Below, one piece after another: positions 1 to 9,502 of a DNA stretch of 64,000 nucleotides. Both the position numbers and the translations under genes were made by a program. The stretch lies in the NCBI RefSeq assembly GCF_000737765.1, contig NZ_JPRI01000002.1:496001-560000 (forward strand), in the 5' to 3' direction. The notes under the pieces are model-generated. The model worked only from the letters and a program-made list of their open reading frames with translations. It ran no database searches and had not been told where the DNA came from. Position 1 is the first letter of the stretch. Each line of letters starts with the position of its first letter. The stretch comes from Chryseobacterium vrystaatense (GTDB lineage: Bacteria > Bacteroidota > Bacteroidia > Flavobacteriales > Weeksellaceae).

Positions 1-1766
1 AGGTTTTCTTCAAGACCCACAAGATGTACCACCGGAAATTCAAGACCTTTTGAAAGGTGAATCGTCATTAAAGAAACCATATCTTCTTCTAAATTCTTAT
101 CCTGAGTATCTGCAGAAAGCGCAATATTCTCAAGGAAATTCGGAAGACTTGGATCTCCGTCTTCAAGCTGAATCTGTTCCTCAATGAATCCCTGCATAGA
201 GTTCATCAATTCCTGAACGTTTTCCACACGTGAAATTCCTTCCGGAGTCTGATCATCTTTTAAGAACTTGATCAAACCGCTTCGTTTGGCCACTTCCATT
301 GCAACACTGTAAGCCGTATCGGTTTTCAGCAATACCTGGAAGGCTTTGATCATGGACCAGAAATCATTCAGTTTGGTTAGAACACCATTATTCAGACCCA
401 GTTGAGGAGCATACATCGGCAGATTATCCAGTACCTGTGAGATGGTTACATTATGGGCATCTGCAAAAACGATCAGTTTATTCTGTGTGGTTTCTCCAAT
501 TCCTCTTGTAGGATAATTGATGATTCTCATGAGGGCTTCAGAATCATTTTCATTAATCAGAAGACGCAGATAAGCAATCAGGTCTTTTACTTCTTTTCTC
601 TGATAGAAAGAAAGTCCTCCGTAAACTTTATAGGGAATATTTTTACGTCTCAGTGCATCTTCAAACGCTCTGGTCTGTGAGTTGGTTCTGTATAAAATGG
701 CAAAATCGCTGTACTTTCTCTGATCGGTATTTCTGAGCTCCCAGATATTTCCGGCTACGAAATTGGCTTCATCGGCATCGGAAAGTGAACGGTATATTTT
801 GATTTTATCTCCTTCTTCGTTGTCACTGAAAACATTTTTCTTGAACTGCTGAAGGTTTTTTGAAATAACAACATTGGCTGCATTCACAATATTCTGAGTT
901 GAACGATAGTTCTGTTCAAGAGAAACTGTGATTGCGTCAGGATAATCTTTTTTAAAGTTTAAGATGTTATAAATATTGGCACCACGGAAGGAATAGATGG
1001 ACTGTGCATCATCTCCTACCACGCAGATATTCTCAAATTTTGAGGCCAGTGCCTTTACGATAAGATACTGGGAATGGTTGGTATCCTGGTACTCATCGAC
1101 CATGATATATCTGAATCTGTCCTGATATTTGGCTAAAACCTCAGGAAAACGCGTCAGTAATTCATTGGTTTTTAACAATAAATCATCAAAATCCATGGCT
1201 CCGTTTTTGAAACATGCTTCCACATACTTCTGGTAGATCTGTCCGATGAATTTCATATTTGCTTTTTCATCCGCTTCCATCAGTTCCGGATTGTTGAAAT
1301 AAGCTTTTACCGTGATCAGGTTATTTTTATAGGTTGAAATTCTTGCCTGAACTTTTTTAGGTTTATAAAGATCGGCATCAATATTCATGTCTTTGATTAC
1401 TTTTCTGATCACGTTCAGGGCATCCTGCATGTCATAGATTGTAAAATTGGATGGATATCCAAGATAATGGCCTTCAATTCTCAGAATCCTTGCAAATACC
1501 GAGTGAAAAGTTCCCATCCATAAGCTTCTTGCATTGCTGTCCCCTACCACTTTTGCGATACGGTCTTTCATTTCGCGGGCGGCTTTATTGGTAAACGTCA
1601 GGGCCAGGATATTGAAAGGGTCCACTCCGTTGTGGATCAGGTGGGCAATACGCATGGTCAACACACGCGTTTTTCCGGAACCGGCTCCAGCAAGTACCAT
1701 CAAAGGTCCCTGTAGAGAGGTAACGGCTTCATATTGTGATTCATTGAGTCCTTTCAGATAATCCAT
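1..1766 (-). CDS. UvrD/PcrA-type ATP-dependent DNA helicase (3' part cut by window edge)
   Basis: Superfamily 1A 3'-5' DNA helicase of nucleotide-excision repair and replication-fork maintenance. About 588 residues are in the window and the C-terminus lies to the left of position 1. Translating the minus strand from the ATG at 1766 gives a Q-motif (LNESQYEAV), Walker A (AGAGSGKT, residues 26-33), the TFTNKAA motif Ia, a VDEYQDTN Walker B, the GDDAQSIYSFRGA motif III, the EQNYRS motif IV, and TIHLSKGLEFPVV near the cut. These are the full set of UvrD/PcrA motifs in order. UvrD, PcrA and Rep cannot be separated from this part alone. No stop interrupts the frame. Confidence 0.95.
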   Translation of the reverse strand, partial: MDYLKGLNESQYEAVTSLQGPLMVLAGAGSGKTRVLTMRIAHLIHNGVDPFNILALTFTNKAAREMKDRIAKVVGDSNARSLWMGTFHSVFARILRIEGHYLGYPSNFTIYDMQDALNVIRKVIKDMNIDADLYKPKKVQARISTYKNNLITVKAYFNNPELMEADEKANMKFIGQIYQKYVEACFKNGAMDFDDLLLKTNELLTRFPEVLAKYQDRFRYIMVDEYQDTNHSQYLIVKALASKFENICVVGDDAQSIYSFRGANIYNILNFKKDYPDAITVSLEQNYRSTQNIVNAANVVISKNLQQFKKNVFSDNEEGDKIKIYRSLSDADEANFVAGNIWELRNTDQRKYSDFAILYRTNSQTRAFEDALRRKNIPYKVYGGLSFYQRKEVKDLIAYLRLLINENDSEALMRIINYPTRGIGETTQNKLIVFADAHNVTISQVLDNLPMYAPQLGLNNGVLTKLNDFWSMIKAFQVLLKTDTAYSVAMEVAKRSGLIKFLKDDQTPEGISRVENVQELMNSMQGFIEEQIQLEDGDPSLPNFLENIALSADTQDKNLEEDMVSLMTIHLSKGLEFPVVHLVGLEEN

Positions 1767-1883
1767 ACTGCAAAAAATTTTGGGAACACAAAATTAATGT
1801 ATTCAAAGGACAATTCAAATTATGAGTTTAATTTATAGAAAGTAAAAAAATTAAGAGGGGTATTCTGCCGGATCAGAATATTT

Positions 1884-2966
1884 TTAATCATTAAAATTTT
1901 TCGTCACTGTCCATTTTCCGTTTTTATATTGATAATATTTTGCAGGCTGCGAAAAGTATCCGGATTTTGGGTTTGAAAAATCAAGTCTTATAAGAAAACC
2001 TAAATGAGCATCAGAATCATATTTTGGCATTATAGAAATTCCAAAACTCACTTCCAGGAGATCAGTAAATTTATTGTCTTTTCTGATCAAGGCCAAATCT
2101 TTAAGCGGCTTTTGAGGTGAAACATAATAAAAATTGTTTTCCCTACCGTCATCCGTAATTTTTCCTTTATAAAAAGATGGGTTTCCTGTACTCACAAAAA
2201 AATTATTTTCATCATTTTCCCAGCCAAAAAAAAGTTCTCCCCCGCCAAACAAAGTCGATACCGGAATAATAATTCCGTTTCCTGTTTTCTTTCTGAATTT
2301 GGCAAAATTATTTTTATTCCAAAACTTATTCAACACCTCCGAACCTATACGTTTTTCAAAATGTTTACAGTCATAATATGCATCATTTCCGCATTCAGGT
2401 CCACCCCCAATGGTAGAATTTCTAAGAAAAAGAACTTTTTTAGGCAGCAAAAAGAATGTTTTAAAATCCGGATCTCCACAAATGGCATCAAAAAGGCTGT
2501 CGAAATTCATATCTTTAAGCTGCTCAATATCTTTCTCATACCGGGCTTTTTCGCGTTCATATAGATCCCCGCAATCTCTTTTCTTTAGTGGGCAACCAAG
2601 GTTTTCAACCATCCCCGGCTGTGTGGGACAGGCGTCATCTTTATCGAAAATCCCATCTCCATCCGTATCCACCAGAGGGCACCCATTGTTTTCAACCGGA
2701 CCAGTCAGATCGGGACAGTAATCTTCCTTATCTATAATCCCGTCGTTATCCTCATCAGGCCATGGGCATCCGTTATTTTCAACAGACCCTTTTTCTTTGG
2801 GACACCGATCCAGATAAAAAAGAATTCTATCCCCGTCTTCATCCGAAAGACAGGTCTTTTTATTCAATTCTTTTCTGCATTTCCCCAATGCATCCTTATC
2901 AATAATTTCCTGTGCCTGCACCAGAAAAAATGAGAAAAGAAAAAGCAGTGTATACCAAATTTTCAT
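1884..2966 (-). CDS. Secreted protein with thrombospondin type-3 calcium-binding repeats
   Basis: The 360-aa product starts with a signal peptide (residues 1-18, hydrophobic core ending VQA). Residues about 40-125 hold three TSP3-like repeats of the form DxDxDGIxDxxDxCP followed by xxxVENNGCP, which bind calcium in known families and usually act as rigid linkers in outer-membrane proteins. The usual C-terminal OmpA peptidoglycan-binding domain is missing. About 235 residues of unrecognised sequence with several Cys follow instead. It is divergent from the M16 protease pair, with about 107 bp between the starts. Function unknown; an envelope or exported role is inferred from the signal and repeats. 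Confidence 0.75.
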   Translation of the reverse strand: MKIWYTLLFLFSFFLVQAQEIIDKDALGKCRKELNKKTCLSDEDGDRILFYLDRCPKEKGSVENNGCPWPDEDNDGIIDKEDYCPDLTGPVENNGCPLVDTDGDGIFDKDDACPTQPGMVENLGCPLKKRDCGDLYEREKARYEKDIEQLKDMNFDSLFDAICGDPDFKTFFLLPKKVLFLRNSTIGGGPECGNDAYYDCKHFEKRIGSEVLNKFWNKNNFAKFRKKTGNGIIIPVSTLFGGGELFFGWENDENNFFVSTGNPSFYKGKITDDGRENNFYYVSPQKPLKDLALIRKDNKFTDLLEVSFGISIMPKYDSDAHLGFLIRLDFSNPKSGYFSQPAKYYQYKNGKWTVTKNFND

Positions 2967-3073
2967 GTAGGGTTTATAAAGTTTTACAAATAAATAAAAT
3001 TCAAAAACATCTACAGAAAATATGTAACAAATACTCTGTTTTCTCTACTAATATGCAAAACAATTTCTACTTT

Positions 3074-4387
3074 ATGAAAAAGCGACTTCTTTCTGTTGCG
3101 GCGGCATCTTTCTTCGGAATGGTACTGAATGCACAGCAAATTAAATTCGAAGAGTATGACCTGCCAAACGGCCTTCACGTAATCCTTCATCAGGACAATT
3201 CTGCACCGGTAGTTACTACAGGGGTAATGTACCATGTTGGTGCTAAGGATGAAGTAAAGGGAAGAACAGGTTTTGCCCACTTCTTCGAACATCTTTTATT
3301 TGAAGGAACACCCAACATCAAAAGAGGTGAATGGTTCAAAATCGTTTCTTCAAACGGAGGTCAAAATAACGCTAACACAACAAATGACCGGACATATTAT
3401 TATGAAACTTTCCCTTCCAACAACGAGCAGCTTGGCCTATGGATGGAAGCTGAAAGAATGCGTCACGCTGTCATCAATCAGGTGGGTGTAGATACCCAGA
3501 GAGAGGTTGTAAAAGAGGAAAAAAGATTAAGAATGGACAACCAGCCTTATGGAAACCTTTTCCCAACGATTCAGAAAAATCTATTCACCAACCACCCGTA
3601 CAACTGGCCTACGATTGGATCTATGGAAGATCTTAACTCTGCAAAACTTGAAGAGTTTCAGGCTTTTTATAAAAAATACTATATTCCAAACAACGCTACA
3701 TTAGTAGTGGCAGGAGATATCAAACCTGAGCAGACCAAAAAATGGATTCAGGAATATTACGGAGGAATTCAAAAAGGAACACTTTATCCTAAAGATTTCC
3801 CAAAAGATGCGCCTATCACTCAGGAAAAAGAAGTAACAGCTACAGATCCTAACATTCAGCTTCCTGCCTATATTTTTGCATACAGAACTCCGGCTAATAA
3901 AGAAAAAGATGCTTATGTTCTCGATATGCTATCTTCTTATCTGAGCAATGGTAAATCGTCTGTTTTATATAAAAAATTAGTGGATCAGGATAAAAAAGCA
4001 CTTGCTGTACAGGCTTTCAATCAGGGGCTTGAAGATTACAGTATTTTTGCATTCTTCGCGATCCCTATGGGACAGACTACAAAACAGACTTTACAGGCTG
4101 ACATTGATGCAGAGATCAAAAAAATTCAGACAGGCCTGATCTCTGAGGAAGATTATCAAAAACTTCAAAACCAGTATGAGAATCAGTTTGTGAATGCCAA
4201 TTCAAGCATTCAGGGAATTGCTGCTTCACTGGCAACCAACCACGTATTGATGGGTAACACCAATTTGATCAATAAGGAAATTGACATCTACAGATCCATT
4301 ACAAGACAGGATCTGCAGAACGCAGCTAAGAAATATTTGAATTCCAATCAAAGAGTAATCATTAATTACGTTCCTGAGAAAAAGTAA
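3074..4387 (+). CDS. M16 family zinc metallopeptidase, catalytic subunit
   Basis: A 437-aa insulinase/pitrilysin-family peptidase. The inverted zinc motif HFFEH is at residues 69-73, with downstream Glu candidates in the usual spacing. The ATG at 3074 is chosen because it starts a clear signal peptide (MKKRLLSVAAASFFGMVLNAQ). An in-frame extension back to 2912 would run into the divergent neighbour and lacks a signal. Members of this size have one active and one inactive half-domain and work with a partner; that partner is the next gene, about 50 bp downstream. Likely periplasmic or surface degradation of peptides. Confidence 0.93.
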   Translation: MKKRLLSVAAASFFGMVLNAQQIKFEEYDLPNGLHVILHQDNSAPVVTTGVMYHVGAKDEVKGRTGFAHFFEHLLFEGTPNIKRGEWFKIVSSNGGQNNANTTNDRTYYYETFPSNNEQLGLWMEAERMRHAVINQVGVDTQREVVKEEKRLRMDNQPYGNLFPTIQKNLFTNHPYNWPTIGSMEDLNSAKLEEFQAFYKKYYIPNNATLVVAGDIKPEQTKKWIQEYYGGIQKGTLYPKDFPKDAPITQEKEVTATDPNIQLPAYIFAYRTPANKEKDAYVLDMLSSYLSNGKSSVLYKKLVDQDKKALAVQAFNQGLEDYSIFAFFAIPMGQTTKQTLQADIDAEIKKIQTGLISEEDYQKLQNQYENQFVNANSSIQGIAASLATNHVLMGNTNLINKEIDIYRSITRQDLQNAAKKYLNSNQRVIINYVPEKK

Positions 4388-4439
4388 TCATTTCACCTTT
4401 TAGGTTTAGAGATGATTATTAAAAATTAAATTTTTACAA

Positions 4440-6485
4440 ATGAAAAAGCAATTAACATATATAGCTGCAGCGTTTTTTTTCGCAGGAACGATTTCAGCAC
4501 AAAAAATCGACCTTAATGCAATGCCGAAACCGGGACCTACTCCTGCGATCAACATTGCCAAACCAAAAACTTTCCAACTGAGCAACGGACTTACGGTAAT
4601 GGTTGTGGAAAACAATAAATTACCCAGAGTCAATACGACTCTTTCTATGGACAGACCTCCATTCAACGAAGGAAGCGTAACCGGAGTAAGCTCTATCATG
4701 GCTGAACAGTTTGAAAACGGTACTACCAATCTAAGTAAAGATGATTTTAATAAAAAAGTAGATTATCTGGGAGCTAATTTAAATTTTTCTTCCAATGGTG
4801 CTTTCTCAAATTCCCTTTCAAAATATTTTCCTGAGGTATTGGGTCTGATGGCAGATGCGATCATCAATCCTAAATTCTCTGCTGAAGAAGTTCAGAATTC
4901 AAAGGAAAGAGCTTTGGAAGGATTGAAAGCCGGAGAAAAAAATGCTTCTGCAATTGCTTCAAAAGTTTCCAATGCATTAATGTATGGTAAAAATACAGCA
5001 AGAGGTGAGTTCGAAACAGAGGAATCTATCAATAAAATCCAGCTGGCTGACGTACAAAACGTTTATAAAAAGTATTACGCTCCTGACAATGCTTATTTAG
5101 TGATTGTGGGAGATGTGAAATTTGACCAGGTAAAATCACTGGTTGAAAAAGCTTTCAGTGGATGGAAAAAAGCAAATACCCCCATCGTTCCTCTGGAGCC
5201 TTCAGCTAATGTTGCGAAGACTGAAATTAACATTGTAGATGTACCTTCTGCTGTACAATCTGTAGTTTCAGTGAATAATCTGAACAATCTTAAAATGAAA
5301 GATCCAAACTACTTCGCGGCTACTATGGCCAACTATATCTTAGGCGGAGGTGGTGAAGCGAGACTCTTCATGAATCTTCGTGAGAAAAACGGATTCACAT
5401 ACGGAGCCTACTCCAGCATGAGTGCAGATAAGTATTCTTCAGATTTTTCTGCCAGTGCAAGTGTAAGAAATGAAGTTACGGATAAAGCAGTTAAAGAATT
5501 CATGAATGAGCTTAATGCTATTTCTACCGTAAAACCGGAAGAACTTGAAAATGCTAAGGCTAAACTGAAAGGCTCTTTCATTATGTCTTTAGAGAAGCCT
5601 GAAACAATTGCCAAATTTGCATTGAATCAAAAGGTTCAGGATCTGCCTTCTGATTTCTACACGAATTATTTAAAGTCAATTGATAAAGTAACTGCCGCTG
5701 ATATTTCTACTGCAGTAAAAGCTACTATTCTTCCTAACCAAAGCAGAATTTTCATCGCTGGTAAAGCTTCTGATATTTCTGAGGGACTGGAAAAATTAGG
5801 ATATCCTGTCAAGTATTTTGATAAGCAGGCCAATCCTGTTGCCAAACCAACGGTACAAAAAGTCGATGCTCAGGTAAGCGTAGCCTCCATTGCTGATAAA
5901 TACATCACTGCCATCGGAGGTAAAGCCAATATTGCCAAAATTTCGTCTTATACAATGACTGCTTCTATGGCAATGCAGGGACAAAATATTGATTTCAAAA
6001 TTGTAAAAGCTGAGGGTGGTAAAGAATCTACAACCATTACCGCTATGGGACAGGTTGTTCAGAAGCAGATCTTTGACGGAAAACAGGGATACTCTGAGCA
6101 GATGGGCCAAAAAGTTGACATGAAGCCTGAGCAAATTGCGGAAAAACTGAAAAATACTGATCTTTTTGAAGAACTTGGTTTTGCAAAATCGCAGGATTAT
6201 AAACTCGCAGGAATTGAAAAAATCAACGGTGAAGATTCTTATGTGATTAAAAGAAATGATGCAGCTTATTACTACAGTGTAAGCACCGGTTTAAAAACAG
6301 GTGAAACAAAAACGGTAAAAGCACAGGGACAGGAAATTACGATACCTACAACCTTTGCTAATTACAAAGACGTGAATGGAGTGAAAATGCCATTTACAAT
6401 CACGATCAATCAAATGGGCATGGACATGACGATGACCGTAAAGTCATACGAAGTGAACCAGGCTAAAGATTCTGATTTTAAATAA
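4440..6485 (+). CDS. M16 family non-catalytic partner subunit with C-terminal LolA-like domain
   Basis: The 681-aa protein begins with a signal peptide (residues 1-20). Residues about 40-460 form the M16 fold. The position of the zinc motif reads SIMAEQFENGTT, so HxxEH is absent and this half cannot bind catalytic zinc. The substrate-binding R/Y signature is present (LREKNGFTYGAY, about residue 312). This is the pattern of the inactive chain of two-subunit bacterial M16 proteases. Residues about 475-681 add a domain beginning YITAIGGKANIAKI that resembles outer-membrane lipoprotein-sorting (LolA/DUF4292-like) domains. It is co-directional with the catalytic subunit and closed by a strong terminator. 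Confidence 0.9.
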   Translation: MKKQLTYIAAAFFFAGTISAQKIDLNAMPKPGPTPAINIAKPKTFQLSNGLTVMVVENNKLPRVNTTLSMDRPPFNEGSVTGVSSIMAEQFENGTTNLSKDDFNKKVDYLGANLNFSSNGAFSNSLSKYFPEVLGLMADAIINPKFSAEEVQNSKERALEGLKAGEKNASAIASKVSNALMYGKNTARGEFETEESINKIQLADVQNVYKKYYAPDNAYLVIVGDVKFDQVKSLVEKAFSGWKKANTPIVPLEPSANVAKTEINIVDVPSAVQSVVSVNNLNNLKMKDPNYFAATMANYILGGGGEARLFMNLREKNGFTYGAYSSMSADKYSSDFSASASVRNEVTDKAVKEFMNELNAISTVKPEELENAKAKLKGSFIMSLEKPETIAKFALNQKVQDLPSDFYTNYLKSIDKVTAADISTAVKATILPNQSRIFIAGKASDISEGLEKLGYPVKYFDKQANPVAKPTVQKVDAQVSVASIADKYITAIGGKANIAKISSYTMTASMAMQGQNIDFKIVKAEGGKESTTITAMGQVVQKQIFDGKQGYSEQMGQKVDMKPEQIAEKLKNTDLFEELGFAKSQDYKLAGIEKINGEDSYVIKRNDAAYYYSVSTGLKTGETKTVKAQGQEITIPTTFANYKDVNGVKMPFTITINQMGMDMTMTVKSYEVNQAKDSDFK

Positions 6486-6510
6486 AAATACCCTTTTATT
6501 ATAGAAAAAA

Positions 6511-6538
6511 CGGCAGCAGACGCTGCCGTTTTTATTTT
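6511..6538 (+). terminator. Rho-independent terminator after M16 pair
   Basis: Perfect 7-bp GC-rich stem CGGCAGC/GCTGCCG with loop AGAC, followed by a T-rich tract. Confidence 0.9.
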
Positions 6539-6561
6539 TACTAACATTTACCGCGATCTTC

Positions 6562-6592
6562 TTTGTCATTCGGTAAAAAAAGATTAAATTTG
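6562..6592 (+). promoter_or_regulatory. secG promoter, Bacteroidetes type
   Basis: TTTG at 6562-6565 and TAAATTTG at 6585-6592 with a 19-nt spacer match the flavobacterial -33/-7 consensus. It sits 26 nt before the secG ATG. Confidence 0.65.
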
Positions 6593-6617
6593 CCCATTCA
6601 AAAAGATATCAGAATTA

Positions 6618-6971
6618 ATGGATACTATATTTACACTATTGATGGTTCTTGTAATGATTGCCAGCATCTTATTGGTAATCATCGTTATGGCTCAAAATCC
6701 TAAAGGAGGAGGCCTTTCCAGTACTTTCGGAGGTGCATCACCTGCACAGTTTGGAGTACAAAGAACCAATGATTTCATGGAAAAAGCAACATGGACTCTT
6801 GGCGCAGTAATCATCGTTCTTATCCTTATAAGCGTTGTGATCACAGGTAAGCCTACAGCAGCAGCTCCGGCACAGCAACCGGTAAAGAAAGAAGCTCCGG
6901 CTACTAAGCAGTCTGCTCCGGCAGCTACGACCACTACACCGGCTCAGGTACCTGAAGCTCCGGCTAAATAA
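6618..6971 (+). CDS. secG: Preprotein translocase subunit SecG
   Basis: A 117-aa small inner-membrane subunit of the SecYEG channel. Two hydrophobic segments (about residues 3-25 and 53-73) flank the conserved cytoplasmic loop MAQNPKGGGLSSTFGG. The remaining 40 residues are a low-complexity Ala/Pro/Thr/Lys tail, common in Bacteroidetes SecG. It is a monocistronic unit with its own promoter and a terminator shared with the convergent glycosyltransferase gene. Confidence 0.95.
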   Translation: MDTIFTLLMVLVMIASILLVIIVMAQNPKGGGLSSTFGGASPAQFGVQRTNDFMEKATWTLGAVIIVLILISVVITGKPTAAAPAQQPVKKEAPATKQSAPAATTTTPAQVPEAPAK

Positions 6972-6998
6972 TAAAAGACCTATCTTATATAAAACAAA

Positions 6999-7024
6999 AG
7001 CAGTTCAAATTGAACTGCTTTTTT
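6999..7024. terminator. Bidirectional terminator between secG and glycosyltransferase
   Basis: 9-bp stem AGCAGTTCA/TGAACTGCT with T-rich flanks on both strands, between convergent genes. It serves secG on plus and the gene ending at 7023 on minus. Confidence 0.85.
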
Positions 7025-7856
7025 ATTTTAGTTTAATCTTCTCAATCTTATGACGAAGTTTAAGCCCTGCTTTTAAGAATGAATACTGCATGGGCTTAGA
7101 TTCTCTGTAGTATTTATCAATAAAGATCTGCATAGCCCCATAAAACCTATCGAGATATACCTCATCTTTAATCGTACTTTCCCCCTTATGATGAAGAAGT
7201 GAGGCTTTTCCGTAATAATAATTTTTATAGCCGGTTCTCAAAAGGGTATAGCAAAGGTCAATATCTTCTCCGTACATAAAATACGTTTCATCCAAACCTC
7301 CGATCTTTTCATAAATATCCCTTTTGATCAACAAAAATGCTCCGGTAACAACATCTACTTCTTCAACAGCATTTTCTTCAATATCACTTCTGTAGTACGA
7401 TTTTGAATTGCTTCTTTTTAAGTTTGTAAACAGCTTTTCAAAAGAATTGAACATGTCCGGTACAGAACGTTTGCTTTCGGGTAAGAAAATACCTTGAGCA
7501 TCGTGCATTCTTACTCCCAAACATCCGAAATTCTCTCTGGAATCTGCAAAATCAAGAATGTCTTTCAGATAAAACCCTTCAAGTTCAGTATCCGGATTGA
7601 GAAGCAGGACATATTCTCCGGCTGCTGTTTTTATCGCTTTATTGTTGGCTATGGCAAAACCCTCATTATGTTCAGAAGATATAAAATGTACCTTCGGGAA
7701 TTCAGGGATAAGATCACTCCATGAAGCATCCGTAGATGCGTTATCTATAACAATCACTTCATAATTCTCTCCCTCTGTATATTTCTGAATAGACAAAAGG
7801 CAGTTTCTCAACAACCTGGTCACATTATAGTTGACAATAATTATCGACAGCTTCAT
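7023..7856 (-). CDS. Glycosyltransferase family 2
   Basis: 277-aa GT-A fold glycosyltransferase. SIIIVNYN at the N-terminus, DNASTD, and the metal-binding region EYVLLLNPDTE define the nucleotide-sugar domain. A later GGLDETYFMYGEDIDLCYTLLRTGY block matches rhamnosyltransferase-like family 2 enzymes. There is no clear membrane helix, so it is a cytoplasmic or peripheral enzyme of surface glycan synthesis. Substrate unknown. It starts 2 bp after recR ends, so the two are probably cotranscribed. Confidence 0.9.
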   Translation of the reverse strand: MKLSIIIVNYNVTRLLRNCLLSIQKYTEGENYEVIVIDNASTDASWSDLIPEFPKVHFISSEHNEGFAIANNKAIKTAAGEYVLLLNPDTELEGFYLKDILDFADSRENFGCLGVRMHDAQGIFLPESKRSVPDMFNSFEKLFTNLKRSNSKSYYRSDIEENAVEEVDVVTGAFLLIKRDIYEKIGGLDETYFMYGEDIDLCYTLLRTGYKNYYYGKASLLHHKGESTIKDEVYLDRFYGAMQIFIDKYYRESKPMQYSFLKAGLKLRHKIEKIKLK

Positions 7857-7858
7857 AT

Positions 7859-8470
7859 TTAATCCTTTTCGTTGTAGGGCAACCTGTTAATGATTGATCT
7901 TCCTAAAGAGACTTCATCGGCATACTCCAATTCATCTCCCACTGAGATTCCCCGGGCAATACTCGAAAAATTCACATCAAAGTTTTTAAATTTTTTGTAG
8001 ATATAATAGGCGGTAGTATCTCCTTCCATGGTAGCGCTTAATGCAAAAATAAATTCTTTCACTCCGCCCTCTTTTACTTTTCTTTCAATACTCGGGATAT
8101 TCAGCTGATTGGGTCCTACCCCTTCCATCGGTGATATCTTTCCTCCTAAAATCAGGTATTTTCCAGTAAACTTCCCTGTGTTTTCAATGGCGATCACATC
8201 ACGCACATCTTCAACGATACAGATCAGTTCGCTGTTTCTTTTTTCGTTACTGCAGATCTCACACACCTCAAAATCTGAAAAATTATGACATTCTTTACAG
8301 TACTTTATTTCGTTAACAAGGTTGATTAATGAGTTCCCAAGACTTACGGCTCTTGAACTGGGTTGTTTTAACAAATGTAAGGCTAACCTCAAAGCTGTTT
8401 TTCTGCCAATTCCAGGCAGTCCTGAAATTTCGTCTACCGCTTTTGCTAAAACTTTACTAGGATAATCCAT
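7859..8470 (-). CDS. recR: Recombination mediator RecR
   Basis: 203-aa RecFOR pathway protein that helps load RecA at gaps. The N-terminal helix-hairpin-helix (LPGIGRKTALRLALHLL), the four-Cys zinc motif (CKECHNFSDFEVCEIC, about residues 56-71), the Toprim domain (CIVEDVRDVIAIENTG) and the end YADEVSLGRSIINR are all present at normal family length. Confidence 0.97.
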   Translation of the reverse strand: MDYPSKVLAKAVDEISGLPGIGRKTALRLALHLLKQPSSRAVSLGNSLINLVNEIKYCKECHNFSDFEVCEICSNEKRNSELICIVEDVRDVIAIENTGKFTGKYLILGGKISPMEGVGPNQLNIPSIERKVKEGGVKEFIFALSATMEGDTTAYYIYKKFKNFDVNFSSIARGISVGDELEYADEVSLGRSIINRLPYNEKD

Positions 8471-8875
8471 AGGTACAAAAATAAGGAATATTGTTGAAAG
8501 TTGACGTTAGGTTCGGGGTGAAGGTGAAAAAGCTGTTATGCAGGTTAGAGCGTCGTAGAATTTTTAAATTTCGGGAATTTGGGAATACTCTCAAAATAAG
8601 CCTCTCTATCCAACCCTATTCACTTTAGCCCTATTCTCAGCTGAAATCTGATGTCTGCTATCGGCATCAAAAAATCACGGTTCCCGGCTCTTCACTTTTG
8701 CTTCCTGAATCTAGTCTTTCCCCCTTCTGCTACGAAGCAAAATTCACAATTGACAATCCATATTGCTATTAAGAAACTTTTAAGTCTGAAATCTGTGTCT
8801 TGCATCTCACATCTTACCACCTGATTCTAAAAAAAACCTCTATCTTTGGGTCTTAATATGAAAAAAATATACTAA
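8471..8875. other. Intergenic region with degenerate flavobacterial word repeats
   Basis: No convincing gene in about 400 bp between recR and the divergent LURP-like gene. It holds TGAAATCTGATGTCT (about 8641) and AAGTCTGAAATCT (about 8778). These are reverse complements of words also found near 18.95 kb and 53.4 kb. Promoters for both neighbours should lie here, but none is clear. Confidence 0.5.
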
Positions 8876-9481
8876 ATGGTACTTAAAAATCTAAATTATC
8901 CTCTAGATTTCAAATTTAAAATTTCCACTTTAGCGAGTGACTTCAATATTACTGACAAAAACGGAAGCTATGTAGCCTATGTTCGTCAGAAAATGTTCAA
9001 ACTAAAAGAAGATGTTATTGTTTTTAATGACGAAAGCAAAACTGCAGAACTTTTCAGAATCAAAGCTAATCAGTGGATCGATTTCAATGCTTCTTATTCT
9101 TTAAATGATCTTACCGATAACAAAAATTACGGAAGACTGGCCAGAAAAGGAATGCGTTCTATCTGGAAATCTACCTATGACATTCTGGATTCAAACGACC
9201 AACCCAAATTTACCATTACAGAAGATAATGCATGGACAAAATTCTTTGATGGAATGGTCAGTGAGATTCCATTAATAGGTATGTTTACAGGCTATTTTCT
9301 TAACCCTGCTTATACTGTAAGAGGTGTAGACGGAAAGGAATATTTTAAACTTAAAAAAATGCCGTCTTTCTTTGGAAGAAGATTCCAGCTTGACAGAATG
9401 ATCGATATTAACGACGAAGACGAAAGTTTAGTAATTTTATCATTATTGATGATGGTTCTTTTGGAAAGAGCAAGAGGCTAA
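8876..9481 (+). CDS. LURP-one/scramblase-like tubby-fold protein
   Basis: 201 aa with no signal peptide. The run of beta strands around FKISTLASDFNITDKNGSYVAYVRQK, a basic YGRLARKGMRSIWKSTYDILD segment and a GVDGKEYFKLKKMPSFFGRRF end match LURP-one-related (DUF567, tubby C-terminal-like) proteins. A short hydrophobic stretch (IPLIGMFTGYFL) could contact the membrane. The molecular function of bacterial members is unknown. It lies 21 bp before a lipoprotein gene and may be cotranscribed with it. Confidence 0.7.
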   Translation: MVLKNLNYPLDFKFKISTLASDFNITDKNGSYVAYVRQKMFKLKEDVIVFNDESKTAELFRIKANQWIDFNASYSLNDLTDNKNYGRLARKGMRSIWKSTYDILDSNDQPKFTITEDNAWTKFFDGMVSEIPLIGMFTGYFLNPAYTVRGVDGKEYFKLKKMPSFFGRRFQLDRMIDINDEDESLVILSLLMMVLLERARG

Positions 9482-9502
9482 AAAAATTAAAACCCGCAGA
9501 CA

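Noticed and set aside
2912..3073. N-terminal extension of the M16 peptidase
   Set aside because: It overlaps the start of the divergent TSP3 gene and would place the signal peptide at an internal position.
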